Below, one piece after another: positions 17,236-26,022 of a DNA stretch of 64,000 bases. Source of the DNA: Mycobacterium triplex. Its GTDB lineage: Bacteria; Actinomycetota; Actinomycetes; Mycobacteriales; Mycobacteriaceae. The position numbers and the translations under genes were made by a program. Below the pieces are notes generated by a model that was not told the DNA's origin, did not search any database, and was given only the letters and a program-made list of their open reading frames with translations. The DNA lies in NCBI RefSeq assembly GCF_000689255.1, contig NZ_HG964446.1, positions 2,323,565 through 2,387,564 of the forward strand. The letters run 5' to 3'. Numbering within the stretch: position 1 is the stretch's first letter; every line of letters starts with the position of its first letter.

Positions 17236-18206
17236 AAGGGTGTGGGCCCGATCCGGCCGTTGGGGAACATCGTCTTGACGGCCTGGGTGATCGTGTCGCG
17301 CGCCGTCGCGTCGTCGGAGGACTGCAGCGACTCGACGACCACGATGTAGCGGCGGTCCGGGCCCACCACGCCGGTCGACAGATGCATCCACTCCGTGCCG
17401 ATGCAGCACATCCAGCCTTGCTTGACCGCCACCGGTTCGGCGAACAGACCGTCGGGGATACCGAACCGCTGCGGGTACCCGTCGACCCCGGTCGGGGTGG
17501 ATTTGGCCAGGTCGTTGACGATGACCTTGGCCCGGTCCGCGGACAGGCCGCCGGACCCGTCGAGCAGCTTCTCGTAGTAGTGGATCAGGTCGGTCAGCGA
17601 GCTCGTCGTGTTCCACCAGCGCCCGTCCGACGGCGGGAAGGTCGACGACAGCCCGTAGCGGTCGGCCACCGCGGTGATGATGTTGTCGCCGCCGCCCTGA
17701 CCCCAGAATTTCTCGGCGGCGCCGTCGTCGGACGACTGCAACATCAGGTCGAGTGCCTGCCGGTCGTCGGGGGACAGGGTGGTCTTGCCCCGAGCCTCGG
17801 CCAGCAGCAGGTCGTCGGCGATGAACAGCTTGGCCACCGAGGCGGTGCCGACGATCTGGGTGTTGCCGCTGGAGATCAGCTCATGGGTCTTGCGGTCCAG
17901 GATGCCCACCGAAAGGGTGGCCCCGCTGGCGGCGGCCTGGTCGGTGGCCTGCTGGATACGCGCCTGCAAGCCGCCTAATCCGCCGCCGGGCGGCGCGCCC
18001 AGCACCGTCGGCGCCGCGGGCGGCCCGGGCGCGTCGATGGTTTCCAGCAGGAACTGAATGAGTTGCGGTTGGTGATCCGGCGCGCCCGAGGACGTGCCGG
18101 ACGACTTCAGCTGGGCTTTTACCGCGAGCCTCGCCTCGTCGCACCCGGCCAGCACCAGCGTCACCGCCGCGACGGCGGCGAGTGCGGTGCGCGGGCGTAC
18201 ACGCAT
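17232..18206 (-). CDS. lppW: Lipoprotein LppW, beta-lactamase/transpeptidase-like fold
   Basis: 324 residues from ATG 18206, which has GGGAGA about eight bases upstream. Lipobox LVLAGC with Cys22 marks a cell-envelope lipoprotein. The periplasmic part resembles a class A serine hydrolase: Ser123-V-A-Lys126 fits the SxxK motif, [12 protein letters not shown] takes the place of the SDN loop and VKQGW the KTG strand. The degenerate second and third motifs suggest altered activity. Corresponds to M. tuberculosis Rv2905. Confidence 0.9.
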   Translation of the reverse strand: MRVRPRTALAAVAAVTLVLAGCDEARLAVKAQLKSSGTSSGAPDHQPQLIQFLLETIDAPGPPAAPTVLGAPPGGGLGGLQARIQQATDQAAASGATLSVGILDRKTHELISSGNTQIVGTASVAKLFIADDLLLAEARGKTTLSPDDRQALDLMLQSSDDGAAEKFWGQGGGDNIITAVADRYGLSSTFPPSDGRWWNTTSSLTDLIHYYEKLLDGSGGLSADRAKVIVNDLAKSTPTGVDGYPQRFGIPDGLFAEPVAVKQGWMCCIGTEWMHLSTGVVGPDRRYIVVVESLQSSDDATARDTITQAVKTMFPNGRIGPTPF

Positions 18207-18537
18207 CTGTTCGTCTCCCAAGTCCTCTGACGTAAAACTGCATGTGGGCGGCCGTTCCGCAATCTGCCCGGGCGTCTTTGAGTTCGGGTAGTGACTAGCG
18301 TGTTTTGACCCCAGTCATATGTACCATCCACCAGCGCCTTGGGTGCGGCATGAATCGCAGCGTTTACGTGTGATTTTCAATGCATGCGGGGTGTCTGGCA
18401 CAATTGACCAGTTGTCTCCAGCGCTGTGCCGCTTACCGCCTGCTGCGAGATACGACCCAGAGCCCGAATCGGCTTACCGACCACCCCTGCGTGCGGGCAG
18501 TTTCCGCACGCCGCGACCTCAAGGAAGTGTCTCTCAC
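18207..18537 (+). promoter_or_regulatory. lppW/rplS intergenic region with rplS promoter and leader hairpin
   Basis: This gap of about 330 bases holds no convincing gene. TCTGGCACAAT at 18394-18404 repeats the rpsP promoter core exactly. In the presumed leader of about 127 bases, GCTTACCG occurs twice (near 18430 and 18472), and a perfect eight-pair hairpin GCGTGCGG (18489-18496)/CCGCACGC (18504-18511) sits just before the AAGGAAG ribosome binding site. The left part carries the upstream region of lppW on the other strand. Confidence 0.5.
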
Positions 18538-18879
18538 ATGAACAGGCTGGACTTCGTCGATCAGGCGTCGCTGCGCGGCGACATCCCGGCCTTCAGCCCG
18601 GGCGACACCATCAACGTGCACGTCAAGGTCATCGAGGGCGCCAAGGAGCGTATCCAGGTGTTCAAGGGCGTGGTGATCCGCCGGCAGGGCGGCGGCATCC
18701 GCGAGACCTTCACCGTGCGCAAGGAGAGCTACGGCGTCGGCGTCGAGCGGACCTTCCCGGTGCACTCGCCGACCATCGACCACATCGAGGTGGTGACCCG
18801 TGGCGACGTCCGCCGGGCCAAGCTCTACTACCTGCGCGAACTTCGCGGCAAGAAGGCCAAGATCAAGGAAAAGCGCTGA
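18538..18879 (+). CDS. rplS: 50S ribosomal protein bL19
   Basis: 113 residues, full length, from [12 protein letters not shown] to the basic tail [10 protein letters not shown]. bL19 sits at the subunit interface. In frame, the ORF extends upstream to 18319, but homology and AAGGAAG fix the ATG at 18538. It has its own promoter rather than following trmD, because lppW is inserted on the opposite strand. Confidence 0.97.
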   Translation: MNRLDFVDQASLRGDIPAFSPGDTINVHVKVIEGAKERIQVFKGVVIRRQGGGIRETFTVRKESYGVGVERTFPVHSPTIDHIEVVTRGDVRRAKLYYLRELRGKKAKIKEKR

Positions 18880-18933
18880 CCGCGCGCGTCTCGGCGGCCG
18901 CTGCGGCGCGCCCGTTTGGTTTCCGAGACGCTT

Positions 18934-18970
18934 TTGACGACCCTCGCACGGCGCTGGCTACGCTGATCCC
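18934..18970 (+). promoter_or_regulatory. Leaderless promoter of lepB
   Basis: TTGACG (18934-18939), a 19-base spacer, TACGCT (18959-18964), then six bases to the GTG at 18971. This is the most complete -35/-10 pair among the leaderless candidates in the window. Confidence 0.6.
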
Positions 18971-19858
18971 GTGACGGATTCCACGGAGTCGCCCGAGCCC
19001 CAGTCCGAGCCCGGTCGGTCGGAGCCGAAGATCTCCACCCGCGTCCCGGACGCCGACGAGCCCGGGACCGTGCCCGATTCGGGCTCTGAATCCGACAAGT
19101 CCGACGCCGACGAGCCGGAGCCGAAGAAGAAGTCCGCGCTGCGCGAGCTGACCATCCTGGCGGTCACCGCGATCGTCCTCTACTACGTCATGTTGACGTT
19201 CGTGGCGCGTCCGTACCTGATCCCGTCCGAGTCCATGGAACCCACGCTGCACGGATGCGCGGGTTGCGTCGGCGACCGGATCATGGTCGACAAGCTCACC
19301 TACCGCTTCGGCTCGCCGCATCCCGGCGACGTCATCGTCTTCAAGGGACCGCCGTCCTGGAACACCGGGTACAAGTCGATCCGGTCTGCCAACACCGCGC
19401 TGCGCTGGATCCAGAACGCGCTGTCGTTCATCGGCTTCGTGCCGCCGGACGAGAACGATCTGGTGAAACGGGTCATCGCGACCGGCGGGCAGACGGTGCA
19501 GTGCCGGGCCGACACCGGGTTGACGGTCGACGGTAAGCCGCTCAAGGAGCCGTACCTCAAGCCGGCCACGATGATGGCCGACCCGTCGGTATACCCGTGC
19601 CTGGGTAGCGAATTCGGGCCGGTCACGGTCCCGGCCGGGCGGTTGTGGGTGATGGGTGACAACCGCACCCACTCGGCGGACTCGCGCGCCCACTGCACCA
19701 GCACGCCGGCCGACGCGCTCAAAGGCATTCTGTGCACTGGCGATCCGATGTCGGGGACGGTGCCGGTGGCCAACGTCATCGGCAAGGCCCGGTTCATCGT
19801 CTGGCCGCCGACGCGATGGGGTGGAGTAGGTTCGGTGAACCCGCAGCAAGGCCAGTAG
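18971..19858 (+). CDS. lepB: Signal peptidase I LepB
   Basis: 295 residues. Membrane serine protease that removes signal peptides from exported proteins. A charged cytosolic N-terminus of about 55 residues (unusually acidic and Pro-rich, as in other mycobacteria) precedes one membrane helix (60-78). Box B has SESMEPTL with nucleophile Ser88, the general base Lys166 lies in [11 protein letters not shown], and [12 protein letters not shown] is box D/E. GTG start agrees with the leaderless promoter. Confidence 0.96.
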   Translation: MTDSTESPEPQSEPGRSEPKISTRVPDADEPGTVPDSGSESDKSDADEPEPKKKSALRELTILAVTAIVLYYVMLTFVARPYLIPSESMEPTLHGCAGCVGDRIMVDKLTYRFGSPHPGDVIVFKGPPSWNTGYKSIRSANTALRWIQNALSFIGFVPPDENDLVKRVIATGGQTVQCRADTGLTVDGKPLKEPYLKPATMMADPSVYPCLGSEFGPVTVPAGRLWVMGDNRTHSADSRAHCTSTPADALKGILCTGDPMSGTVPVANVIGKARFIVWPPTRWGGVGSVNPQQGQ

Positions 19859-19871
19859 CCTTGGCTCGGAT

Positions 19872-20603
19872 ATGACCCTGACGTGGCCGCCGCGGACGGT
19901 GATCCGCAAGTCGACGGGGTTGCGCACCCTGGAATCCGCGCTGCATCGCAGCGGCCTGGGGCCGGTGGCCGGGGTGGACGAGGTCGGCCGCGGCGCCTGC
20001 GCGGGTCCGCTGGTGGTGGCGGCCTGCGTGCTGGGGCCGAACCGGCTGGAAAGCCTTGCTGCCCTTGATGATTCGAAGAAGCTCACCGAGAAGGCACGGG
20101 AGAAGCTGTTCCCGCTGATCTGCCGCTACGCGGTCGCCTATCACGTGGTGTTCATTCCGCCGGCCGAAGTCGACCGGCGCGGGGTGCACGTCGCCAACAT
20201 CGAGGGCATGCGGCGCGCGGTGGCGGGTCTGTCGGTGCGCCCCGGATATGTGCTGAGCGACGGCTTCCGCGTGCCCGGGCTGCCGATGCCGTCGTTGCCG
20301 GTGGTCGGTGGGGACGCGGCCGCGGCCTGCATCGCCGCCGCCAGCGTGCTGGCGAAGGTCAGCCGCGACCGGCTGATGGTTGCGATGGACGCCGATCATC
20401 CCGGTTACGGCTTCGCCGACCACAAGGGCTACTGCACGGCCGCGCACAGCAGCGCGCTTACCCGGCTGGGGCCGTGTGCCGAGCACCGCTATTCGTTCAT
20501 CAACGTCCGGCGCGTGGCCTCGTCATCGGGGGACGGCGACCGCACGCAACTGGTGGCCGAATTCAAACCGGACCCTCCGGACGAGCGTGGCGGACACCCG
20601 TGA
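19872..20603 (+). CDS. rnhB: Ribonuclease HII
   Basis: 243 residues. RNase HII cleaves the RNA strand of RNA/DNA hybrids and removes single ribonucleotides from [17 protein letters not shown] near 35-48 carries the first two metal acids (Asp36, Glu37); SDGF near 116 and [10 protein letters not shown] near 173 supply the others. Starts 13 bases after lepB and is probably cotranscribed. The C-terminus is shorter than M. tuberculosis RnhB (264). Confidence 0.96.
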   Translation: MTLTWPPRTVIRKSTGLRTLESALHRSGLGPVAGVDEVGRGACAGPLVVAACVLGPNRLESLAALDDSKKLTEKAREKLFPLICRYAVAYHVVFIPPAEVDRRGVHVANIEGMRRAVAGLSVRPGYVLSDGFRVPGLPMPSLPVVGGDAAAACIAAASVLAKVSRDRLMVAMDADHPGYGFADHKGYCTAAHSSALTRLGPCAEHRYSFINVRRVASSSGDGDRTQLVAEFKPDPPDERGGHP

Positions 20604-20693
20604 GGAAAGATGGGTGCAGACTTCTCACAGGGCGACCAGGCGGCCGCGACCGGGGAGTCAGGAAAACGGGCAGGGAAAAGGACGTCTGAGCAG

Positions 20694-20999
20694 ATGAGTG
20701 CCGAAGATCTCGAAAAGTACGAAACCGAGATGGAGCTCTCGCTCTACCGCGAATACAAGGACATCGTCGGCCAGTTCAGCTACGTGGTGGAAACCGAACG
20801 GCGCTTCTACCTGGCCAACAGCGTCGAGATGGTGCCGCGCAACGCCGACGGCGAGGTCTACTTCGAGCTCCGCCTGTCCGACGCCTGGGTCTGGGACATG
20901 TACCGGCCGGCCCGGTTCGTCAAGCAGGTGCGGGTGGTGACCTTCAAAGACGTCAACATCGAAGAAGTCGAGAAGCCCGAGCTGCGGCTCCCCGAATAG
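20694..20999 (+). CDS. DUF2469 protein (Rv2901c-like)
   Basis: 101 residues, equal to M. tuberculosis Rv2901c. MSAEDLEKYETEMELSLYRE opens an acidic small protein conserved through Actinobacteria, usually beside rnhB; role unknown. Several in-frame codons lie upstream to 20610, but the family start and GGGAAAAGGA favour ATG 20694. Confidence 0.9.
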   Translation: MSAEDLEKYETEMELSLYREYKDIVGQFSYVVETERRFYLANSVEMVPRNADGEVYFELRLSDAWVWDMYRPARFVKQVRVVTFKDVNIEEVEKPELRLPE

Positions 21000-21764
21000 T
21001 CAGGTGCCGGGCGCGGGCTCTTGGTCGCCGTCGGGCGGCAGGCCGCCGCGGCGTTCGATGACCGCCCGCGCGACGTCGGCCAGCTTGATGTTCAGGGCCT
21101 GCGAGTGCTGGCGAAGCAGGTCGAACGCCTCGTCCTCGGTGAGTTCCTGCAGCAGCATCAGCATGCCGACGGCCTTGCCGATTTCGCGGTTGCTGAGCAG
21201 CCCCCGTCGCAGGCTGGCGGCATCTTCCCCCTTGGCCACCGCGTTGATGGCCACGCTGGCGAACGAGGCGAGCACCGCCGCACGTCCGGCGGCCTCGGCG
21301 TCGAACATGTTGGGGGTGTCGCTGAACAGGTTGAGCGCGGCGCCTTTGCGCTTGTTGATTTGCAGCCGAAACCCCATCGCGCCGCGCACCGGCGTCTCCT
21401 CGAGCAGCCTGGCCGCCAGCTTCGGCCAGTGCGACGGCGTGGTCAGGTCGGCGTCGATCTGCGGCGTCTCCTCCTCGATCGCGTCCAGGCATGGGCCGTC
21501 GCCGGCCTCCAGTTCCATCTCGTCGATTTTCGCGGCCAGCGCGTCGCTGGCGCCGACCGTGACATAGCGATCGCCTTCGAGCACCAACAGGCTGGCATGG
21601 TCACAGCCGCGGATGGCCAGCGTCGCGGCGACACAGATGGCCGCGTACATCTCCTTGGCGTCCGAGCCCTGATAGATGATTTCGGCCAGCGCCGCGAAGA
21701 CCGTGGCCGGATCGGCTTTCTCCCCGCCCGGCATCGCCACGTCGCCTGCTGATCCATCTGCCAT
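21000..21764 (-). CDS. GAF-ANTAR domain regulator, probable RNA-binding antiterminator
   Basis: 254 residues from ATG 21764, preceded by GAGATGAGG. An N-terminal GAF domain (about 25-165; GDGPCLDAIEEE is typical of the group) is followed by an ANTAR domain at about 170-230 (LLSNREIGKAVGMLMLLQEL, DEAFDLLRQHSQ). ANTAR proteins bind paired RNA hairpins with six-base loops and prevent transcription termination. Two alternative starts lie upstream (21776 and 21824). It is inserted between the DUF2469 gene and fdhD, where M. tuberculosis carries fdhF (Rv2900c). Confidence 0.88.
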   Translation of the reverse strand: MADGSAGDVAMPGGEKADPATVFAALAEIIYQGSDAKEMYAAICVAATLAIRGCDHASLLVLEGDRYVTVGASDALAAKIDEMELEAGDGPCLDAIEEETPQIDADLTTPSHWPKLAARLLEETPVRGAMGFRLQINKRKGAALNLFSDTPNMFDAEAAGRAAVLASFASVAINAVAKGEDAASLRRGLLSNREIGKAVGMLMLLQELTEDEAFDLLRQHSQALNIKLADVARAVIERRGGLPPDGDQEPAPGT

Positions 21765-21918
21765 GCTGTGCCTCATCTCCGGCAGTATCGCCGGCCCGAC
21801 GCTCGCCGCACCGTGTCGACGCACGCCCTAACCGCTGAAATCCCCATGCCCCTCATCCGACGAGCCATGTCGACCCTAAAGCAAAGGTAACCGCCCGGTG
21901 CCGGAATGCTGCACGTCA

Positions 21919-21957
21919 GGGCCGCGTCGTTGCGGCCCGGGCGGCCGGTCGCGGGCC
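21919..21957 (+). other. Tandem GC-rich hairpins, first with six-base loop
   Basis: GGGCCGC (21919-21925)/GCGGCCC (21932-21938) closes a six-base loop GTCGTT whose fourth base is G. Four bases later GGCC (21943-21946)/GGCC (21954-21957) closes a seven-base loop. ANTAR targets are tandem hairpins with hexaloops having A at position 1 and G at position 4; this fits only partly. It lies upstream of fdhD and beside the ANTAR gene. Confidence 0.35.
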
Positions 21958-22008
21958 AATGTAGTTTGGCTTAATGAGGTTTCAGCGCTGCGCCAAAGTA
22001 GCGACGCC

Positions 22009-22827
22009 GTGGGCAACGTAACCGCGCGCCGGCGCGCAACGCACGTCAACGCAGGTCAGGCCGTCATCCGGCCCGAAACGCTGGCCGTGGAGGAGCCGCT
22101 GGAGATCCGCGTCAACGGCACACCGGTGACGGTGACGATGCGGACCCCCGGCTCGGATATCGAACTTGCGCAAGGCTTTCTGCTCACCGAAGGCGTGATC
22201 GTGCGCCGCGACGACGTGCTGACGATCCGTTACTGCGGCGGCCGCGGCCAGGACGGCGCCAACACCTACAACGTGCTGGACGTGACGCTGGCCCCGGGCG
22301 TGAATCCGCCCGATCTCGGCGTCACCCGCAACTTCTACACCACGTCCTCGTGCGGGGTGTGCGGCAAGGCGTCGCTGGACGCGGTCCGGGTGATCAGCCG
22401 GTTCACCCCGGCCGACGATCCCGTCACCGTCGCGGCCGCCACGCTCAAGGCGATGCCGGGTCAACTGCGCAGTGCGCAAAAGGTTTTCGACAGCACCGGC
22501 GGCCTGCACGCCGCGGCGTTGTTCGGCGCCGACGGCACGATGCTGGTGGTGCGCGAGGACATCGGCAGGCACAACGCCGTCGACAAGGTCATCGGCTGGG
22601 CGCTGGAACGCGGGCGGGTCCCGCTGACCGGTTCGGTGCTGCTGGTCAGCGGGCGGGCGTCGTTCGAGATCACGCAGAAGGCCGTCCTGGCGGGGATCCC
22701 GGTGCTGGCCGCGGTGTCGGCGCCGTCGTCGCTGGCGGTGTCGTTGGCCGAGGAATCCGGGCTCACCCTGGTGGCGTTCCTGCGCGAGGACTCGATGAAC
22801 GTCTACACCCGCGCGGATCGGATCTAG
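22009..22827 (+). CDS. fdhD: Formate dehydrogenase sulfurtransferase FdhD
   Basis: 272 residues from the GTG at 22009; a longer frame to 21898 exists but lacks homology. FdhD moves sulfur from a cysteine desulfurase to the molybdenum cofactor of formate dehydrogenase. [13 protein letters not shown] near residues 117-129 has the CxxC active-site loop, and HAAALF with [12 protein letters not shown] near 180-190 is the cofactor-binding signature. TTTGGCTTAATG upstream may contain the promoter. fdhF is not adjacent here. Confidence 0.93.
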   Translation: MGNVTARRRATHVNAGQAVIRPETLAVEEPLEIRVNGTPVTVTMRTPGSDIELAQGFLLTEGVIVRRDDVLTIRYCGGRGQDGANTYNVLDVTLAPGVNPPDLGVTRNFYTTSSCGVCGKASLDAVRVISRFTPADDPVTVAAATLKAMPGQLRSAQKVFDSTGGLHAAALFGADGTMLVVREDIGRHNAVDKVIGWALERGRVPLTGSVLLVSGRASFEITQKAVLAGIPVLAAVSAPSSLAVSLAEESGLTLVAFLREDSMNVYTRADRI

Positions 22828-22964
22828 CCGAATTCCGCCGCGGTGCAGACCGATTCCGGTGGCCGCTGTGGATGGACATCCGACTGGGGATAACTCGTCT
22901 TTGGTGGGGTCCTCGGCGCCCGTCCGGGCGTTTCGCGTCGGGCCCGGCGGGCAGGTTTGGCGGC

Positions 22965-23363
22965 ATGACGACCGCAAAGGCCTCCGGGGCCGACAAGACC
23001 CGCATTGAGCTCGGAGCGATGGGTGAGGCCCTCGCCGTGGAATACCTGACGCGGATGGGGCTGCGCATCGTGGACCGCAACTGGCGATGCCGCTACGGCG
23101 AACTCGACGTGATCGCCGCCGACGACGCCACCCGCACGCTGGTGTTCGTCGAGGTCAAGACCCGTACCGGCGACGGCTACGGGGGTCTGGCGCACGCGGT
23201 CACCCCCCGCAAGGTCAGGCGGTTACGCCGGCTGGCGGGACTGTGGCTGGCCGCTCAGGACGGCCGCTGGGCCGCGGTCCGCATCGACGTGATCGGGGTG
23301 CGGCTCGGGCCGGGATATTCCAGGCGCGCGCCGGAGATCTCACATCTGCAGGGAATCGGCTGA
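22965..23363 (+). CDS. YraN-family (UPF0102) nuclease-like protein (Rv2898c-like)
   Basis: 132 residues. The restriction-endonuclease-like core has GELDVIAADD and VFVEVKTRTGDGYG, giving the D-(E)xK pattern, typical of YraN proteins. It may act in DNA processing, as its operon with comM and dprA suggests. ATG at 22965 by homology; it overlaps comM by one base (TGATG). Confidence 0.92.
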   Translation: MTTAKASGADKTRIELGAMGEALAVEYLTRMGLRIVDRNWRCRYGELDVIAADDATRTLVFVEVKTRTGDGYGGLAHAVTPRKVRRLRRLAGLWLAAQDGRWAAVRIDVIGVRLGPGYSRRAPEISHLQGIG

Positions 23364-24874
23364 TGGCGCTGGGACGCGCGTTCTCGGTCGCGGTGCGTGG
23401 CCTGGACGGTCACATTGTGGAGATCGAGGCCGACATCACCTCGGGGCTGCCGGGGGTCCACCTCGTCGGCCTGCCCGACGCCGCGTTGCAGGAGTCGCGC
23501 GACCGGGTGCGCGCCGCGGTCACCAATTGTGGAAACGACTGGCCCGCGGCCAGACTCACGCTGGCGCTGTCCCCGGCGACGCTGCCGAAGATGGGATCGG
23601 TGTTCGACATCGCCCTGGCGACGGCGGTGTTGTCGGCGCAGCGCAAGAACCCGTGGGAGCGGCTGGAGAAGACGGTGCTGCTCGGCGAGCTGTCGCTGGA
23701 CGGCCGGATCCGGCCGGTGCGTGGGGTGCTGCCCGCGGTGCTGGCCGCCAAGCGCGGCGGCTGGCCGGCCGTCGTTGTCCCGGTGGACAACCTGGCCGAG
23801 GCCAGCCTGATCGACGGGATCGACGTCTGGGGCGCGCGCACGCTGGGGCAGCTGCAGCGCTGGCTCGGCGGGTCGACCCGGCTGGACGAGCGGATCAGCG
23901 CGGCGGCCACCGGCCCGGAGCCGGCGGGGGATCTGGCCGACGTGGTGGGGCAGGCCCAAGCACGTTTCGCGGTCGAGGTGGCCGCGGCCGGGGCGCATCA
24001 CCTGATGCTGACCGGGCCGCCGGGTGTGGGCAAAACTATGCTCGCGCAACGGCTTCCGGGGTTGCTCCCCAGCCTGACCGACAGCGAGGCCCTGGAGGTC
24101 ACCGCGATTCACTCGGTGGCCGGCCTGCTGTCCGCGGACACGCCGTTGATCACCCAGCCGCCGTTCGTGGCGCCACATCACAGTTCCAGCGTCGCCGCCC
24201 TCGTCGGCGGCGGCTCGGGCATGGCCCGCCCGGGCGCCGTCAGCCGGGCGCACCGCGGCGTGCTGTTCCTCGACGAGTGTGCCGAGATCAGCGTCGGCGC
24301 GCTGGAAGCACTGCGAACACCCTTGGAAGACGGGCTCATTCGCCTGGCACGCCGCGACGGCGTGGCGTGCTACCCGGCCCGGTTTCAGCTGGTGCTGGCC
24401 GCCAACCTGTGCCCCTGCGCGCCGGCCGATCCGCAGGACTGCATGTGCCCGGCCGCGACCAAACGGCGCTATCTGGGCAAGCTGTCGGGCCCGTTGCTGG
24501 ATCGGGTGGATCTGCGGGTACAGATGCACCCGGTGCGGGCCGGCGCGTTCGCTGCCGCTGACGGCGAATCCTCCGCGCAGGTGCGTCAACGGGTGGCCCA
24601 GGCCCGCGACACGGCCGCCGCACGGTGGCGGCCGCACGGTTTCACCACCAACGCCGAAGTGAGCGGAACGCTGTTGCGGCGAAAGTACCGGCCCGGCGGT
24701 AAGGCCATGGATCCGCTGCGCCTGGCGGTGGAGCGCGGGCTGCTCAGCATTCGCGGGCTCGATCGCACGTTGCGCGTCGCGTGGAGCCTTGCCGACCTGG
24801 CCGGCCGTAACTCTCCCGGGCTCGACGAGGTGGCCGCCGCGCTGAGCTTCCGGCAGTTGGGCGCGCAGCGATGA
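23363..24874 (+). CDS. comM: ComM/YifB-type magnesium-chelatase-like AAA+ ATPase (Rv2897c-like)
   Basis: 503 residues. An N-terminal Lon-protease-like domain (MALGRAFSVAVRGLDG onward), then an AAA+ domain with Walker A GPPGVGKTM near 217-225 and Walker B LFLDECAEI near 302, plus a Cys-rich insert (NLCPCAPADPQDCMC). In Vibrio ComM is a hexameric branch-migration helicase that promotes integration of transformed DNA; the mycobacterial role is inferred. Start overlaps yraN and stop overlaps dprA by four bases. Confidence 0.93.
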   Translation: MALGRAFSVAVRGLDGHIVEIEADITSGLPGVHLVGLPDAALQESRDRVRAAVTNCGNDWPAARLTLALSPATLPKMGSVFDIALATAVLSAQRKNPWERLEKTVLLGELSLDGRIRPVRGVLPAVLAAKRGGWPAVVVPVDNLAEASLIDGIDVWGARTLGQLQRWLGGSTRLDERISAAATGPEPAGDLADVVGQAQARFAVEVAAAGAHHLMLTGPPGVGKTMLAQRLPGLLPSLTDSEALEVTAIHSVAGLLSADTPLITQPPFVAPHHSSSVAALVGGGSGMARPGAVSRAHRGVLFLDECAEISVGALEALRTPLEDGLIRLARRDGVACYPARFQLVLAANLCPCAPADPQDCMCPAATKRRYLGKLSGPLLDRVDLRVQMHPVRAGAFAAADGESSAQVRQRVAQARDTAAARWRPHGFTTNAEVSGTLLRRKYRPGGKAMDPLRLAVERGLLSIRGLDRTLRVAWSLADLAGRNSPGLDEVAAALSFRQLGAQR

Positions 24875-26022
24875 CCGCGGCGTTCGACGACCCCAGCTGG
24901 CCGGCCTGGGCGTACCTGTCGCGCGTGGCCGAGCCGCCGTGCCCGGCGCTGTCCGCCCTGGTGGCATCCGTGGGCCCGGTCGAGGCGGCCGACCGGGTCC
25001 GGCGCGGGCTGGTCGGCGACGAGCTGGCGCGGCGCACCGCGGCCCGGCGGGAAATAGACTCCGCCGCAGCGGATCTCGAGTGGCTCGCCCGTCGCGGCGG
25101 CCGGTTGATCACCCCCGATTGCCCGGAGTGGCCGCTGGTCGCGTTCTCGGCCTTCGGCGGCGCCGGGTCGCGGCCCGGCGGCGCGCCACCGCTGGTGTTG
25201 TGGGCGTTGGGTCCCGTGCGCCTGGACGAGGTGACGCAGCGCGCCGCCGCGGTGGTCGGCACCCGCGCGGCCACCGCCTACGGCGAACAGGTGACCGCCG
25301 ACCTTTCCGCGGGGCTGGCCGAGCGCGATGTCGCGGTGGTTTCCGGCGGCGCCTACGGCATCGACGGTGCGGCCCACCGCGCGGCGCTGGCGGGCGACGG
25401 GATCACCGTGGCCGTGCTGGCCGGCGGGATCGACATCCCTTATCCGGCCGGGCATTCGGCGCTGCTGCATCGCATCGCCGCGCACGGCCTGCTGTTCAGC
25501 GAATACCCGCCGGGCCTGCGCCCGGCCCGGCACCGGTTCCTGACCCGCAATCGTCTGGTCGCCGCGGTCGCGGGGGCCGTCGTGGTGGTGGAGGCCGGGC
25601 TACGCAGCGGCGCCGCGAACACCGCGGCCTGGGCGCTGGCGTTGGGCCGGGTGGTGGCCACGGTGCCCGGACCCGTCACCTCGTCGGCTTCGGCGGGCTG
25701 TCATGCGCTGCTGCGCAACGGCGCCGAGCTGGTGACCCGGGCCGACGACATCGTCGAACTCGTCGGCCGCATCGGCGAACTCGCCGTCGAAGAGCCCCGG
25801 CCCGCGACCGCCCTGGACGCCCTCGGCGTGGCCGAACGTCAGGTGTACGAGGCGTTGCCCGGTCGCGGCGCCGCAACGGTCGACGAGATCGCCGTCGCCT
25901 CCGGGCTGATGCCCGAGCAGGTGCTGGGACCGCTGGCGATGCTCGAGGTATCCGGGTTGGCCGAACGCGACAACGGGCAGTGGCGAATCGTGCGGGCTCG
26001 CCGTGCTTCGACGGCTAGCTAA
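24871..26022 (+). CDS. dprA: DNA processing protein DprA
   Basis: 383 residues. DprA binds single-stranded DNA and loads RecA. The Rossmann-like domain shows VVGTRAATAYGEQV near 128, SGGAYGIDGAAHRAAL near 157 and the GGIDIPYPAGH loop; a C-terminal winged helix follows at about 320-375. An ATGA overlap ties it to comM. Its end overlaps the convergent lyase gene by eight bases. Confidence 0.93.
   Translation: MTAAFDDPSWPAWAYLSRVAEPPCPALSALVASVGPVEAADRVRRGLVGDELARRTAARREIDSAAADLEWLARRGGRLITPDCPEWPLVAFSAFGGAGSRPGGAPPLVLWALGPVRLDEVTQRAAAVVGTRAATAYGEQVTADLSAGLAERDVAVVSGGAYGIDGAAHRAALAGDGITVAVLAGGIDIPYPAGHSALLHRIAAHGLLFSEYPPGLRPARHRFLTRNRLVAAVAGAVVVVEAGLRSGAANTAAWALALGRVVATVPGPVTSSASAGCHALLRNGAELVTRADDIVELVGRIGELAVEEPRPATALDALGVAERQVYEALPGRGAATVDEIAVASGLMPEQVLGPLAMLEVSGLAERDNGQWRIVRARRASTAS

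Noticed and set aside
23087..23362. N-terminal extension of the comM frame
   Set aside because: Runs through yraN in another frame; the ComM family begins at MALGRAFSV, position 23363.
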